Both the position numbers and the translations under genes were made by a program. Source: Bacteroidota bacterium (GTDB lineage: Bacteria > Bacteroidota > Bacteroidia > Bacteroidales > Lentimicrobiaceae). Taken from it: a DNA stretch of 64,000 nt. The notes beneath the pieces are model-generated. The model saw nothing but the letters and a program-made list of their open reading frames with translations, was not told the origin of the DNA and did no database searches. Shown here piece by piece: positions 36,926-45,844 of the stretch. The stretch is taken from NCBI GenBank assembly GCA_023434665.1, contig JAEYSM010000010.1, forward strand, positions 1-64,000, read 5' to 3'. Every line of letters starts with the position of its first letter. The stretch's first letter is position 1.

Positions 36926-37969
36926 TTACTGAACCACCTGAACTTTCATTCCGTCGAGCAGACGTGCCTGACCACTGATGATAACTTTGGCTCCTTCTGT
37001 AAGCTGGTCGCTAATTACTTCAACATTATCATTAATACGCTGACCCATAGTGACTGCAATTCTCTTAGCTACACCATTTTCTTCAACAAACAGGTATCTT
37101 TCATTTGATCCCTGCATTTTAAGTACAGCCAAAGCAGGTAATAGCAATGCTTTAGTTTCACCTGGATTTAAAGTAACACGACTATACATACCGGGACGCA
37201 ATGCTGCCGAAGGATTGTTAATGGTAATTTCCACCTGGAATGTACGGCTACCGGGATTAATGGTTGGATGCACCAAGGTTATTTTACCTTCAAAGGTCTT
37301 ATCAGGATAAATATCACTGGTAACAACTGCAGGCATTCCGGTTTTAATTCTAGGGAAAAAGTTCTCAGAAATATTGACTACAGCTTTAAGCCTGTCAATC
37401 TGAACAAGTGAAAGGATTGCTGCTTTTCCGGCTCCAGTATTCGGAACTGCCGAATACATTTCGCCCGATTCAAAGTATTTACCCGATACCAAACCATTGA
37501 ACGGAGAAACCAACCTCGTATTTTCCTTCAGAAAGTCGACATTTGTTTGTGCAATTTCATACTGGGTTTTTAACTGGTCGTATTGCTGTTTTGCTACACT
37601 CCCTACTTTTTGTAGAGTATCTAATCGTTTGAAATCAGTAGCCAGGCTTTTTAATTGAATCTCAGCCTGATGTAATTGGGTACGGTCCATTTGAACAAGC
37701 AGCTGACCTTTCGAAACTCTGTCACCTACCTCTACATTTATACTCTCAATTCTACCAGGGGCAGCAGGAGCAAAATGAATTTCTTCAAAGGGCTGAAGAG
37801 TGGATTGGTATTCTATTGTCCTTGCAATAGTTTGTTCGTTGAGCTGAATAACTTTTACAACCTCAGGTTTTGATTCAGCAGCCTTAGGATCGTTAACTGG
37901 TTTCTCTTTCTGAGAACACGAACTAAGAGTTATAACAAGTGCAAGTGCTGCAAATAATATCTTTTTCAT
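36926..37969 (-). CDS. RND efflux periplasmic adaptor (membrane fusion protein), lipoprotein
   Basis: A 347-residue AcrA-type adaptor. A lipobox (TLSSC, Cys18) anchors it to the membrane. The lipoyl half-motifs are seen in RIESINVEVGDRVSKGQLLV and LVSPFNGLVSGKYFESGEMY, flanking a short alpha-helical hairpin (about 100-150, QAEIQLKSLATDFKRLDTLQ), then beta-barrel and membrane-proximal domains (NPSAALRPGMYSRVTL). It joins the RND pump to the TolC-like channel. It sits 48 bases before the pump gene and 23 bases after tolC. Confidence 0.95.
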   Translation of the reverse strand: MKKILFAALALVITLSSCSQKEKPVNDPKAAESKPEVVKVIQLNEQTIARTIEYQSTLQPFEEIHFAPAAPGRIESINVEVGDRVSKGQLLVQMDRTQLHQAEIQLKSLATDFKRLDTLQKVGSVAKQQYDQLKTQYEIAQTNVDFLKENTRLVSPFNGLVSGKYFESGEMYSAVPNTGAGKAAILSLVQIDRLKAVVNISENFFPRIKTGMPAVVTSDIYPDKTFEGKITLVHPTINPGSRTFQVEITINNPSAALRPGMYSRVTLNPGETKALLLPALAVLKMQGSNERYLFVEENGVAKRIAVTMGQRINDNVEVISDQLTEGAKVIISGQARLLDGMKVQVVQ

Positions 37970-37992
37970 TGTGATTTTTAATTATTGGTTTA

Positions 37993-39291
37993 TTAATTGG
38001 TTGTGTACATTTTTTCGAGTTGAAGTCGGGCATCTAGTAGTTGCATTGCAGCGCTGATATAATCAGTTTCAGCTTTCAGATAATTATTATCGGCTGTTAT
38101 CAGATCGAGTCCTGAAATAAGACCTTGTTCATACTTAAGTTTCAGGCTACTGTAAACTCTGCGTGAAACTTCTATATTAGCTTTCTGGTTTTCAAATGTT
38201 TCAAGTGCATTTATTACATTAAATCGCAATTGTTTGTCTTGAATCATAAGTTGGTCTCTAACAAGGTCACGATTGTTTTGCATCGTCTTCAGGTCAATAA
38301 ATGCCTGTTTCGTCTGTGCAATTCTTAATCCGCTGGAGAAAACAGGAATGTTTAACTGTAAGCCTACAACATGAGGAGGTGACATATCGAATTCTGGTCT
38401 CAAAATTTTATGAGTAAAAGAATAAAAACCAGCCAAAGTAGGTAAAGCAGCAGATTTTCTCATATCAACCATCTTTTTACTGATATCTACCTGCTGATTC
38501 ATTAACTGAAAATCGAAATTGTTTTCAAGTTTTAATGATTGGGCCAGGGTGACTTCAATATTTGCCTGTTCAAGTACCATTTGCAGGTTATCACTAAGAA
38601 CCAATTCAGTGTTTATATCAGTTCCCAATTGTAGTCTTAACATATTCAATGCAAGCTCTAATTGTCTTTCAGAAGCTTTGACAGCATTTTCAAGGGTGTT
38701 AACCTGGATAAATAACTGATCTACATCATTCTGTTCAATTATACCTACACCGGCTAGTACCTCAGTTTTCTTATAAAGATCCTTCAGATTACTGAGGTTG
38801 AGTTTTAACCGATCGTATAATTCATTTGAGATCAATACAAGGTAGTAACTGTTGGTAACTTGCGTCCGTATATCGGTTTCAGTCTTTTTATAGTTTATTT
38901 CACTTAACTCCTTGTAAAGTTTTGCAGTTTGAACACCAACAATATAACTTCCACTGAATAGGAGTTGTGAAACCTGCAAGTTGAAGTTACTTGTTGGTTT
39001 GATGGGGATTTCTGTTGCAGGCATATCCTCGCTGAAGCGGATTGACATATTAGCCCCCATTGAATTAGTATAGTCTATCTTGGCATTGGCTTGTGGAAGC
39101 CCGTTTGCTATAGCTTCACGAATAGACTGCTGTGCTTTCTGAACTGCCAATTCTGAATTGACCAGTGTCTTATTAAATTTTAAAGCATGATCAATCGCCT
39201 CATCGACAGTTAGTGTGAGTGATTGTTGGGCCATAACATTTGAACCAAATAGGAATAGTATCAAAAGTAACCCAGTAAGCTTAAGTTTCAT
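37993..39291 (-). CDS. TolC-family outer-membrane efflux protein
   Basis: A 432-residue outer-membrane channel. The start at 39291 gives a good signal peptide (MKLKLTGLLLILFLFGSNVM, cut before QQ). The mature chain opens LTLTVDEAIDHALKFNKTLV, the typical TolC start, and has two similar halves of long coiled helices (KAQQSIREAIANGLPQANAK and the ISKKMVDMRKSAALPTLAGF region). Three copies form the exit duct for the adaptor and pump encoded downstream. Its gene follows tetR by 125 bases. Confidence 0.94.
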   Translation of the reverse strand: MKLKLTGLLLILFLFGSNVMAQQSLTLTVDEAIDHALKFNKTLVNSELAVQKAQQSIREAIANGLPQANAKIDYTNSMGANMSIRFSEDMPATEIPIKPTSNFNLQVSQLLFSGSYIVGVQTAKLYKELSEINYKKTETDIRTQVTNSYYLVLISNELYDRLKLNLSNLKDLYKKTEVLAGVGIIEQNDVDQLFIQVNTLENAVKASERQLELALNMLRLQLGTDINTELVLSDNLQMVLEQANIEVTLAQSLKLENNFDFQLMNQQVDISKKMVDMRKSAALPTLAGFYSFTHKILRPEFDMSPPHVVGLQLNIPVFSSGLRIAQTKQAFIDLKTMQNNRDLVRDQLMIQDKQLRFNVINALETFENQKANIEVSRRVYSSLKLKYEQGLISGLDLITADNNYLKAETDYISAAMQLLDARLQLEKMYTTN

Positions 39292-39416
39292 TGCATTAGG
39301 TTTTAGGTAGTGCATTAATCAGTTAATTTTTCACCTGCGATTTATCACAGAATAGGAATCCATGTTCTTATAAGAGACAATAGACGTTAGTAATTTTAAA
39401 TGGTTACATGGGTTTA

Positions 39417-40115
39417 TTAGTTTTCTTGTAAATTTTCGAAATATTTATCCATAAGGGTCAAGCCTTTCTTTGTGCAAATGCCTCTGAAATAAGGAAGAAA
39501 GATATTTTCTAATATGGCATTTTTTGGGGGATTCAGTGCTTTAATTCTGTAACTGGTGTGAATTACCGACACCAATTCGTGCAAAAAGCTGTCAACTAAA
39601 CTAATATTAAGATCTCTTCTAAAAACGCTCTGCTCAATCCCTTTTTTGATAAATGTATATGTTGCTGAATACTCATTTATTTTTTCGGTCTCAAAAATTA
39701 GTGAAACAGATACCGAGGGGAAGTACAACAACAGATCATGTTCTAAAGCCGGGGGGATATTTTGCATATACTTGCTCTCATTTTCAAGTACAATCACCAA
39801 AGCCTCTATAACATTTTCAGTATTCCCAATAATCTCAATAATGGCTTTATTCTTTTCAATGATCATTCTCTTGATTGTAGCAACTGCTAATGTATCTTTT
39901 CCCTCAAAATGTTCATAAACAGTCCTTTTTGATACTCCCGCCGCTTTGGCTATATAGTCCATTGTTACACTTCTGATCCCTCTTTGAAGAAAGGCTTCTG
40001 TTGCAGCTTTCAATATTTTATCTTCTGCAGATAATTTGTGCTCCTTTGGGTTATCTTTCCAGGAATATCTGTTATTTTCCGAATTATCAGTCAAAATCTT
40101 AATTGTATCAGTCAT
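39417..40115 (-). CDS. TetR family transcriptional regulator of the efflux operon
   Basis: A 232-residue repressor. The N-terminal helix-turn-helix spans about residues 30-76 (ILKAATEAFLQRGIRSVTMD then YIAKAAGVSKRTVYEHFEGK), preceded by an unusual 28-residue polar leader. The C-terminal ligand domain is all-helical, with 'PPALEHDLLLYFP' in the middle. It is the first gene of the run tetR-tolC-adaptor-RND-PG0541. A 13-bp inverted repeat overlapping its own promoter box suggests self-repression, probably relieved by a pump substrate. Confidence 0.93.
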   Translation of the reverse strand: MTDTIKILTDNSENNRYSWKDNPKEHKLSAEDKILKAATEAFLQRGIRSVTMDYIAKAAGVSKRTVYEHFEGKDTLAVATIKRMIIEKNKAIIEIIGNTENVIEALVIVLENESKYMQNIPPALEHDLLLYFPSVSVSLIFETEKINEYSATYTFIKKGIEQSVFRRDLNISLVDSFLHELVSVIHTSYRIKALNPPKNAILENIFLPYFRGICTKKGLTLMDKYFENLQEN

Positions 40116-40149
40116 TATTTAATATAGTCGTTTACAATATTTGGGACTG

Positions 40150-40157
40150 CAAAACTA
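40150..40157 (-). promoter_or_regulatory. -7 box for tetR
   Basis: The minus strand reads TAGTTTTG followed by C, a full match to TAnnTTTG, 34 bases before the tetR start. It overlaps the left arm of the operator-like inverted repeat. Confidence 0.5.
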
Positions 40158-40183
40158 AAAAACTATTTTGGTTTTTCAGTTTT
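40151..40183. promoter_or_regulatory. Operator-like inverted repeat over the tetR promoter
   Basis: AAAACTAAAAAAC (40151-40163) and GTTTTTCAGTTTT (40171-40183) are complementary at 12 of 13 positions around a 7-base spacer. The 33-base site covers the tetR -7 box and the space towards -33, the place where TetR-type repressors usually bind to control themselves and their operon. Confidence 0.6.
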
Positions 40184-40292
40184 TATTTTAATATTATTTT
40201 AAGCTTTTAGGAAATTTTAACTTAACTTGGGGCTAACAGCTCAAAGTGATTTATCAGTGAAATGATTCTGACTATACTGATGTCTTGAATCA

Positions 40293-40307
40293 TGATTCTG
40301 AGAATCA
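40293..40307. promoter_or_regulatory. 15-bp palindrome
   Basis: TGATTCTGAGAATCA is a perfect palindrome with 7-bp arms and one central base. A partial direct copy (ATGATTCTGA) starts 30 bases to the left, at 40262. It lies between the end of the EEP-fold gene and the tetR promoter and has no following T-run, so a protein-binding site is more likely than a terminator. Confidence 0.45.
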
Positions 40308-40392
40308 GGACTGATTAAACAAAACATAGGAAATAGTACCTATTAAATTCAGTGAATAATTGGCAGAGATAATACAGGACAACAAGTGAGTT

Positions 40393-41274
40393 TCAGAACC
40401 TTATCCGAGCCAGAACCGGTAAATGGTCAGAGAGATATTTTCCCGAAGAGCGGAAGTCGATAATTGAATTGGTCAAAACTTCGGTGTCATAGGACACAAA
40501 TATAAAATCAATAAGTGTCGGGTTATCGAATTCAGGATCAAAGCTTATATATGACACTTCGGGTCCGGTCTTTTCTAAAGCTCTTACCCTTGAATCAACC
40601 ATAACCACTTCATTTTCAGGATAACTGATGATACGGTAAGCTCTATGTTTCTCAGTCACATTAAAATCGCCGGTTAGCACCACAGGTAATTTACCTGCCA
40701 GTTGAGCTATTTTGCGAATTAAAAGTTGGGCGCTCTCTACTCTGGCAGTGTCTCCCATATGATCGAAGTGAGTATTAAAAGCTAAAAAGTGCTCACCCGT
40801 CTTTTTGTGCTTAAATTCTGCCCATGTAACAACCCTGTTGCATGCAGCATCCCATCCCCTGCTACCTGGAATTTCAGGTGTCTCCGAAAGCCAAAAAGTA
40901 CCGCTTCTTACCACTCTCAATTTTTTCTTTTTATATAGCAAAGGACTGTATTCTCCAGCTTTTTTCCCGTCATCACGTGCCACCCCCAGGCTCTTGTATC
41001 CTTTAAGGTTTTTCTTGAGATAATGCAATTGATGATGCATCACTTCCTGCAATCCTATGATGTCAGGCGAAATGTCCGTGATTTTTGCCGCAAAATCATC
41101 TTTTCTGAAATCCCATTGATTTTTGCCGTCATCCTTAACATCTAGGCGGATATTCCACGACATTACATCCAGTGAGACCTGCTTTTGTGCGATGGCGTAG
41201 AAAGGCATTATTAACATAAGAGTTATAACAACGGCAAACACCTTGGTCTGATTCAACTGCCTATCTAGCAACAT
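40393..41274 (-). CDS. Secreted endonuclease/exonuclease/phosphatase (EEP) family protein
   Basis: A 293-residue protein of the EEP (DNase I-like) superfamily. The start at 41274 is chosen because a signal-anchor or signal peptide follows (KVFAVVITLMLIMPFYAIAQ), directly before the fold begins at SLDVMSWNIRLD. Catalytic motifs are the metal-binding Glu in IIGLQEVMHH, FNTHFDHMG, the GDFNVTE motif and the final His in SDHLPVLARI. The family includes sphingomyelinases, inositol phosphatases and nucleases; this subgroup is often annotated only as EEP hydrolase. It is a single-gene unit, divergent from ileS. Confidence 0.9.
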   Translation of the reverse strand: MLLDRQLNQTKVFAVVITLMLIMPFYAIAQKQVSLDVMSWNIRLDVKDDGKNQWDFRKDDFAAKITDISPDIIGLQEVMHHQLHYLKKNLKGYKSLGVARDDGKKAGEYSPLLYKKKKLRVVRSGTFWLSETPEIPGSRGWDAACNRVVTWAEFKHKKTGEHFLAFNTHFDHMGDTARVESAQLLIRKIAQLAGKLPVVLTGDFNVTEKHRAYRIISYPENEVVMVDSRVRALEKTGPEVSYISFDPEFDNPTLIDFIFVSYDTEVLTNSIIDFRSSGKYLSDHLPVLARIRF

Positions 41275-41384
41275 GATATTTATATATTTATAAAGTGCGA
41301 ATTTACAACTTTTTATGCCAACGCCAGTCTTAAAGCCATACATAACATGTAAGTGGAAAAGAACCATATATTGCAAATTTATTG

Positions 41385-41392
41385 TACTTTTG
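41385..41392 (+). promoter_or_regulatory. -7 box for ileS
   Basis: TACTTTTG followed by C matches TAnnTTTG, 38 bases before the ileS ATG. The same eight bases occur before nuoA and asd. Confidence 0.5.
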
Positions 41393-41430
41393 CACCTCTT
41401 TACAAAAAACCATTTTATACTGGAGTTCTG

Positions 41431-44400
41431 ATGAAACGATATCCTGAATACAAGCAACTTAACCTTCCTGAAATTGGCAATGAGATACTCAGGTCGTGGG
41501 AAGAGGAAGATATATTCAAGAAAAGCCTTAAAATTCGTGAGAATCACGAACCATTTATATTTTACGAAGGACCGCCTTCAGCAAATGGTACACCAGGTAT
41601 CCATCATGTGATGGCACGCGCTATTAAGGATATTTTCTGCAGGTACAAAACAATGAAGGGTTTTCTGGTTAACCGTAAAGCCGGATGGGATACTCATGGT
41701 CTGCCAATTGAAATTTCAGTCGAAAAGACCCTTGGTATAACCAAGGAAGATATCGGTAAAAAGATATCCGTCGAGGAGTACAATCAGGCCTGCCGCAGGG
41801 AAGTGATGAAATATAAAGATATGTGGGATGATCTTACCCGTAAAATTGGGTACTGGGTTGATCTTGAACACCCGTATATCACATTCGATAATAAATACAT
41901 GGAAACCTTGTGGTTCCTGTTGCATCGTTTATACGAAAAAGGTTTGCTTTATAAAGGTTATACCATTCAGCCTTTTTCACCGGCTGCTGGCACAGGATTA
42001 AGCACACATGAGTTAAATCAACCGGGTTGTTATCGCATGGTTAAGGACAACACACTGGTTGCGCAGTTCAAGGTTGTAAGGAATAACAAGTCGGAGTTCC
42101 TTTTTGATGATCTTCATGGAGATCTGCATTTCCTGGCATGGACTACTACTCCATGGACACTGCCCAGCAATACCGCCCTGGCAGTTGGAAAGAATATTGA
42201 ATACGTAAGGGTGAAAACTTTTAATCCATACACTTTTTTACCGGTTACGGTCATACTTGCTAAAGACCTGGTATCAAAATATTTTCCTGACAAGAATTCC
42301 GAACTCAGCTTAACAGAGTATCAACCCGGGGATAAAAATATTCCTTTCATAACCGATAAAAATTTCAAAGGAACGGATCTGGAAGGTATTAGCTACGAAC
42401 AATTAATGCCTTATGCACAGCCAACTGATGGCGATGCATTCAGGGTGGTTATTGGTGATTTTGTCACTACTGAAGATGGTACCGGCATAGTGCACATCGC
42501 GCCAAGCTTTGGAGCCGACGACTTTAAAGTAGGCAAGCAGAATGGAATAGGTTCACTTACTTTGGTAGACCGCCAGGGAAGATTCACCGAAGAAATGGGT
42601 GAATTTGCGGGACGGTATGTAAAATCGGAATATGCCCCCGATTACGATCCATCCAATGACCAGAATGTTGATATTGATATCATTATTAAACTCAAGAAGG
42701 AAAATAAGGCCTTTAAATCTGAGAAATACGAACACTCATATCCTCACTGCTGGAGGACCGATAAACCAATATTATATTATCCTCTCGACTCATGGTTTAT
42801 TCGCACGACCGCTTTCCGCGAGAAGATGATTGAGTTTAACAAAACTATTAACTGGAAACCCGAATCCACAGGAACAGGTAGATTTGGAAACTGGCTTGAG
42901 AATCTGGTTGACTGGAACCTCAGCAGGTCACGTTATTGGGGTACTCCATTGCCTATCTGGGTAAGTGAAGACAGGGAAGAAGAAATCTGCATTAGCTCTG
43001 TTGCCCAACTCAGAGATGAGATTGAGAAATCCATTGCTGCCGGTTTTATGACCTCAAACCCGCTTCAGGGTTATATTCCGGGTGATAATTCAGACGAAAA
43101 CTATAACAGGTTCGATCTGCATCGTCCTTATGTTGACGATATTATATTATCCTCGTCTACAGGCAAGAAGATGCTGCGCGAACCCGATCTTATTGACGTT
43201 TGGTTCGATTCAGGTGCTATGCCTTTTGCCCAGTTCCATTACCCATTCGAGAACAATGATAATCTTGAGGAATACTTCCCTGCTGATTTTATTGCAGAAG
43301 GTGTTGATCAAACCCGCGGATGGTTTTTCACTCTGCACGCAATTGCTGTTATGGCATTCGACTCGGTGTCATTTAAAACTGTAATTTCCAACGGACTGGT
43401 GCTCGACAAGGCAGGTAATAAAATGTCTAAGCGACTGGGCAATGCTATTGATCCTTTCGAAACCATCGAGAAATACGGGCCAGATGCTACCCGTTGGTAT
43501 ATGATTACTAATGCCCAGCCGTGGGATAATCTCAAATTTGACCTTGACGGGATAGCCGAAGTTCAGCGTAAATTCTTCGGAACATTATACAACACTTATA
43601 ATTTCTTTGCCCTGTATGCCAATATAGACAAATTTAGCTACAGTGAACCGGAAGTTGAATATTCCGAAAGACCAGAAATCGACAGGTGGATTTTGTCGGA
43701 GCTGAACTCACTAATAGAAGCAGTTGACGGTTATTATGCCGATTTTGAACCAACCAGAGCAGGAAGGGCGATAGCCGACTTCACAGATGAGCATCTGAGC
43801 AACTGGTACGTTAGGTTATCGCGCAGACGTTTCTGGAAAGGTGAATACACCAAAGATAAAATATCGGCTTACCAGACACTCTACACTTGTATAGAAACCA
43901 TTGCAATACTTTCAGCCCCCATAGCTCCTTTCTTCAGTGACAGGCTCTTTATGGACCTCAATGCAATTACTGGTAGAAATAAAGCACAATCGGTTCATTT
44001 GGCCGATTTTGCAAAGGTTAATACATCTTTGATTGACAAAGCACTGGAAGAAAGAATGCAGTTGGCACAACAAGTGTCATCAATGGTACTTTCTTTGCGT
44101 AAGCAGCATAGGATCAGAGTCCGCCAACCATTGCAGAGAATAATGATTCCACTTACCGGTGAGGGACTTAAAGAAAAAATTGAAGCCGTACGAAACCTGA
44201 TACTTAGTGAAGTCAACATTAAAGATATTGAATTCATTAGTAGTGAAGGTGTGCTGGTTAAGAAAGTAAAAGCAAACTTTAAAGCTCTCGGACCACGCTA
44301 TGGTAAGTTGATGAAACAAATTGCTGATGCAGTCGGCGGAATGGAGCAGGCTCAGATTGCTGAATTTGAAAAGAATCGCACGCTCAAATTAAACATCGAA

Positions 44401-44790
44401 AGCGAAGAAGTGGAGCTTACTGAAGGGGACCTCGAAGTTATTACCGACGATATTCCTGGCTGGGTTATATCCTCAAACGGAAACCTTACCATTGCATTGG
44501 ATATCACTATCACTGATGAATTACGTAATGAAGGACTTGCTCGCGAACTTGTTAACCGAATCCAAAATATAAGAAAGGATAAAGGATTTGAAGTTACCGA
44601 TAAAATAAAGATCCAATTGGAGAAAAACAGTGAGCTTGAAAGAGTAATCAATCATAATAATGTTTATATTTGTTCAGAGACATTAGCCACCTCACTTGAA
44701 TTAATCGGACAAATTGAACCAAGCAGCAGAATAGTGGTTGATTTAGCAGATGAATTACAGGCTGCTGTCAGTATCACAAAAGTGAGCTGA
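41431..44790 (+). CDS. ileS: Isoleucyl-tRNA synthetase
   Basis: A 1119-residue class I synthetase that charges tRNA-Ile. The ATG at 41431 gives the start MKRYPEYKQLNLPEIGNEIL; an in-frame ATG 26 codons upstream lies before the promoter box. The HIGH-like signature is GIHH (56-59) within PPSANGTPGIHHVMAR, the editing domain includes FLAWTTTPWTLPSNTALAVG, and the KMSKR loop is at 664-668. The long C-terminal region lacks an obvious four-cysteine zinc finger, like the eukaryote-type (IleRS2) enzymes common in Bacteroidota, which tend to resist mupirocin; that property is inference. The dksA-like and lspA genes follow. Confidence 0.97.
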   Translation: MKRYPEYKQLNLPEIGNEILRSWEEEDIFKKSLKIRENHEPFIFYEGPPSANGTPGIHHVMARAIKDIFCRYKTMKGFLVNRKAGWDTHGLPIEISVEKTLGITKEDIGKKISVEEYNQACRREVMKYKDMWDDLTRKIGYWVDLEHPYITFDNKYMETLWFLLHRLYEKGLLYKGYTIQPFSPAAGTGLSTHELNQPGCYRMVKDNTLVAQFKVVRNNKSEFLFDDLHGDLHFLAWTTTPWTLPSNTALAVGKNIEYVRVKTFNPYTFLPVTVILAKDLVSKYFPDKNSELSLTEYQPGDKNIPFITDKNFKGTDLEGISYEQLMPYAQPTDGDAFRVVIGDFVTTEDGTGIVHIAPSFGADDFKVGKQNGIGSLTLVDRQGRFTEEMGEFAGRYVKSEYAPDYDPSNDQNVDIDIIIKLKKENKAFKSEKYEHSYPHCWRTDKPILYYPLDSWFIRTTAFREKMIEFNKTINWKPESTGTGRFGNWLENLVDWNLSRSRYWGTPLPIWVSEDREEEICISSVAQLRDEIEKSIAAGFMTSNPLQGYIPGDNSDENYNRFDLHRPYVDDIILSSSTGKKMLREPDLIDVWFDSGAMPFAQFHYPFENNDNLEEYFPADFIAEGVDQTRGWFFTLHAIAVMAFDSVSFKTVISNGLVLDKAGNKMSKRLGNAIDPFETIEKYGPDATRWYMITNAQPWDNLKFDLDGIAEVQRKFFGTLYNTYNFFALYANIDKFSYSEPEVEYSERPEIDRWILSELNSLIEAVDGYYADFEPTRAGRAIADFTDEHLSNWYVRLSRRRFWKGEYTKDKISAYQTLYTCIETIAILSAPIAPFFSDRLFMDLNAITGRNKAQSVHLADFAKVNTSLIDKALEERMQLAQQVSSMVLSLRKQHRIRVRQPLQRIMIPLTGEGLKEKIEAVRNLILSEVNIKDIEFISSEGVLVKKVKANFKALGPRYGKLMKQIADAVGGMEQAQIAEFEKNRTLKLNIESEEVELTEGDLEVITDDIPGWVISSNGNLTIALDITITDELRNEGLARELVNRIQNIRKDKGFEVTDKIKIQLEKNSELERVINHNNVYICSETLATSLELIGQIEPSSRIVVDLADELQAAVSITKVS

Positions 44791-44832
44791 CAGTTGCATT
44801 TTATTAATTATTGATAACACTAAATTAAGGCT

Positions 44833-45234
44833 ATGAAAGAATCTCAGGAAGAAAACGTAAAAACCCGTTATACTGATGAAGAACTCGAGGAGTTCAGAAA
44901 AATCATACTTGATAAGCTTGAAAAGGCAAGGCGAGACCTGAAAATGCTCACAGAAGCTTTTGCCAATAGCAACGAGCATGATATCAGTGACACATCACCA
45001 ACTTTTAAAGTTCTTGAAGAAGGTTATCAGGTTAATTCGAAAGAAGAAAACAGTAAACTTGCTGCACGTCAGGATAAATTCATTACTGCACTTGAAAATG
45101 CCCTTATAAGGATCGAGAACAAAACGTATGGGATCTGCAGAGTTACAGGCAAACTTATATCTAAAGAACGCTTGAGAATTGTACCTCATGCCACACTTTC
45201 TATTGAAGCAAAATTAAATCAGTCAAAGCCTTAA
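44833..45234 (+). CDS. DksA/TraR-family protein with degenerate zinc site
   Basis: A 133-residue protein with a helical coiled-coil N-terminal part (ELEEFRKIILDKLEKARRDL) and the DksA-like end YGICRVTGKLISKERL followed by VPHATLSIEAK. Only one of the four zinc-finger cysteines remains; the others are replaced in the TGK and PHAT segments. This degenerate form is, as far as I remember, usual in Bacteroidota. DksA-type proteins bind the RNA polymerase secondary channel and adjust transcription with ppGpp; whether this version does so is inference. It lies 42 bases after ileS and 7 bases before lspA. Confidence 0.9.
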   Translation: MKESQEENVKTRYTDEELEEFRKIILDKLEKARRDLKMLTEAFANSNEHDISDTSPTFKVLEEGYQVNSKEENSKLAARQDKFITALENALIRIENKTYGICRVTGKLISKERLRIVPHATLSIEAKLNQSKP

Positions 45235-45241
45235 GATTCCC

Positions 45242-45841
45242 TTGAAAAAGTCGCTTCTCATCGTTGCTGCTATCCTGCTCATTGATCAGGTAATTAAATT
45301 CTGGATAAAAACAAATATGGCCCTGGGCCAGGAATACAATGTTTTCGGTGACTGGTTCCTGATACATTTTACCGAAAATCCTGGAATGGCTTTCGGACTA
45401 GAATTTTCAGGTGATTACGGGAAGCTTATATTAAGCTTATTCAGGATCATTGCAATTACAGTGCTTTTGGTATACATGTATAATATTACCCGGCACAAGG
45501 TTTCAAACCTTGTGTTGGTTAGTTTATCACTGGTACTTGCAGGAGCCATTGGAAATATGATTGATAGCGCATTTTATGGTTTGATATTCAGTGAAAGCAC
45601 CTATTTTGAGACAGCCACATTTTTACCACCCGAAGGAGGATATGCCACATTTCTGCATGGTAAGGTGGTAGATATGCTATATTTTCCCATTGTCGATGGT
45701 ACATATCCTGAATGGATACCCTGGTTGGGTGGTTCGCAATTCCAGTTTTTCAGACCAGTGTTCAATATAGCTGACTCCTCAATCACAATTGGAGTTGTGA
45801 TGATGGTCCTTTTCCAGAAAGAATTTTTTGGTAAAAAGTAA
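45242..45841 (+). CDS. lspA: Lipoprotein signal peptidase (signal peptidase II)
   Basis: A 199-residue four-helix membrane aspartyl protease that cleaves the signal peptide of prolipoproteins. It starts at a TTG (45242), 7 bases after the dksA-like stop. The catalytic Asp residues are Asp108 (in GNMIDSAFYG) and Asp178 (in FNIADSSIT), and IHFTENPGMAFG is the conserved periplasmic loop. An extra segment at about 113-142 (ending GGYATFLHGKVVDM) makes it longer than the roughly 165-residue proteobacterial enzyme, as is usual in Bacteroidota. It converges on truB with three bases between the stops. Confidence 0.96.
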   Translation: MKKSLLIVAAILLIDQVIKFWIKTNMALGQEYNVFGDWFLIHFTENPGMAFGLEFSGDYGKLILSLFRIIAITVLLVYMYNITRHKVSNLVLVSLSLVLAGAIGNMIDSAFYGLIFSESTYFETATFLPPEGGYATFLHGKVVDMLYFPIVDGTYPEWIPWLGGSQFQFFRPVFNIADSSITIGVVMMVLFQKEFFGKK

Positions 45842-45844
45842 AGA

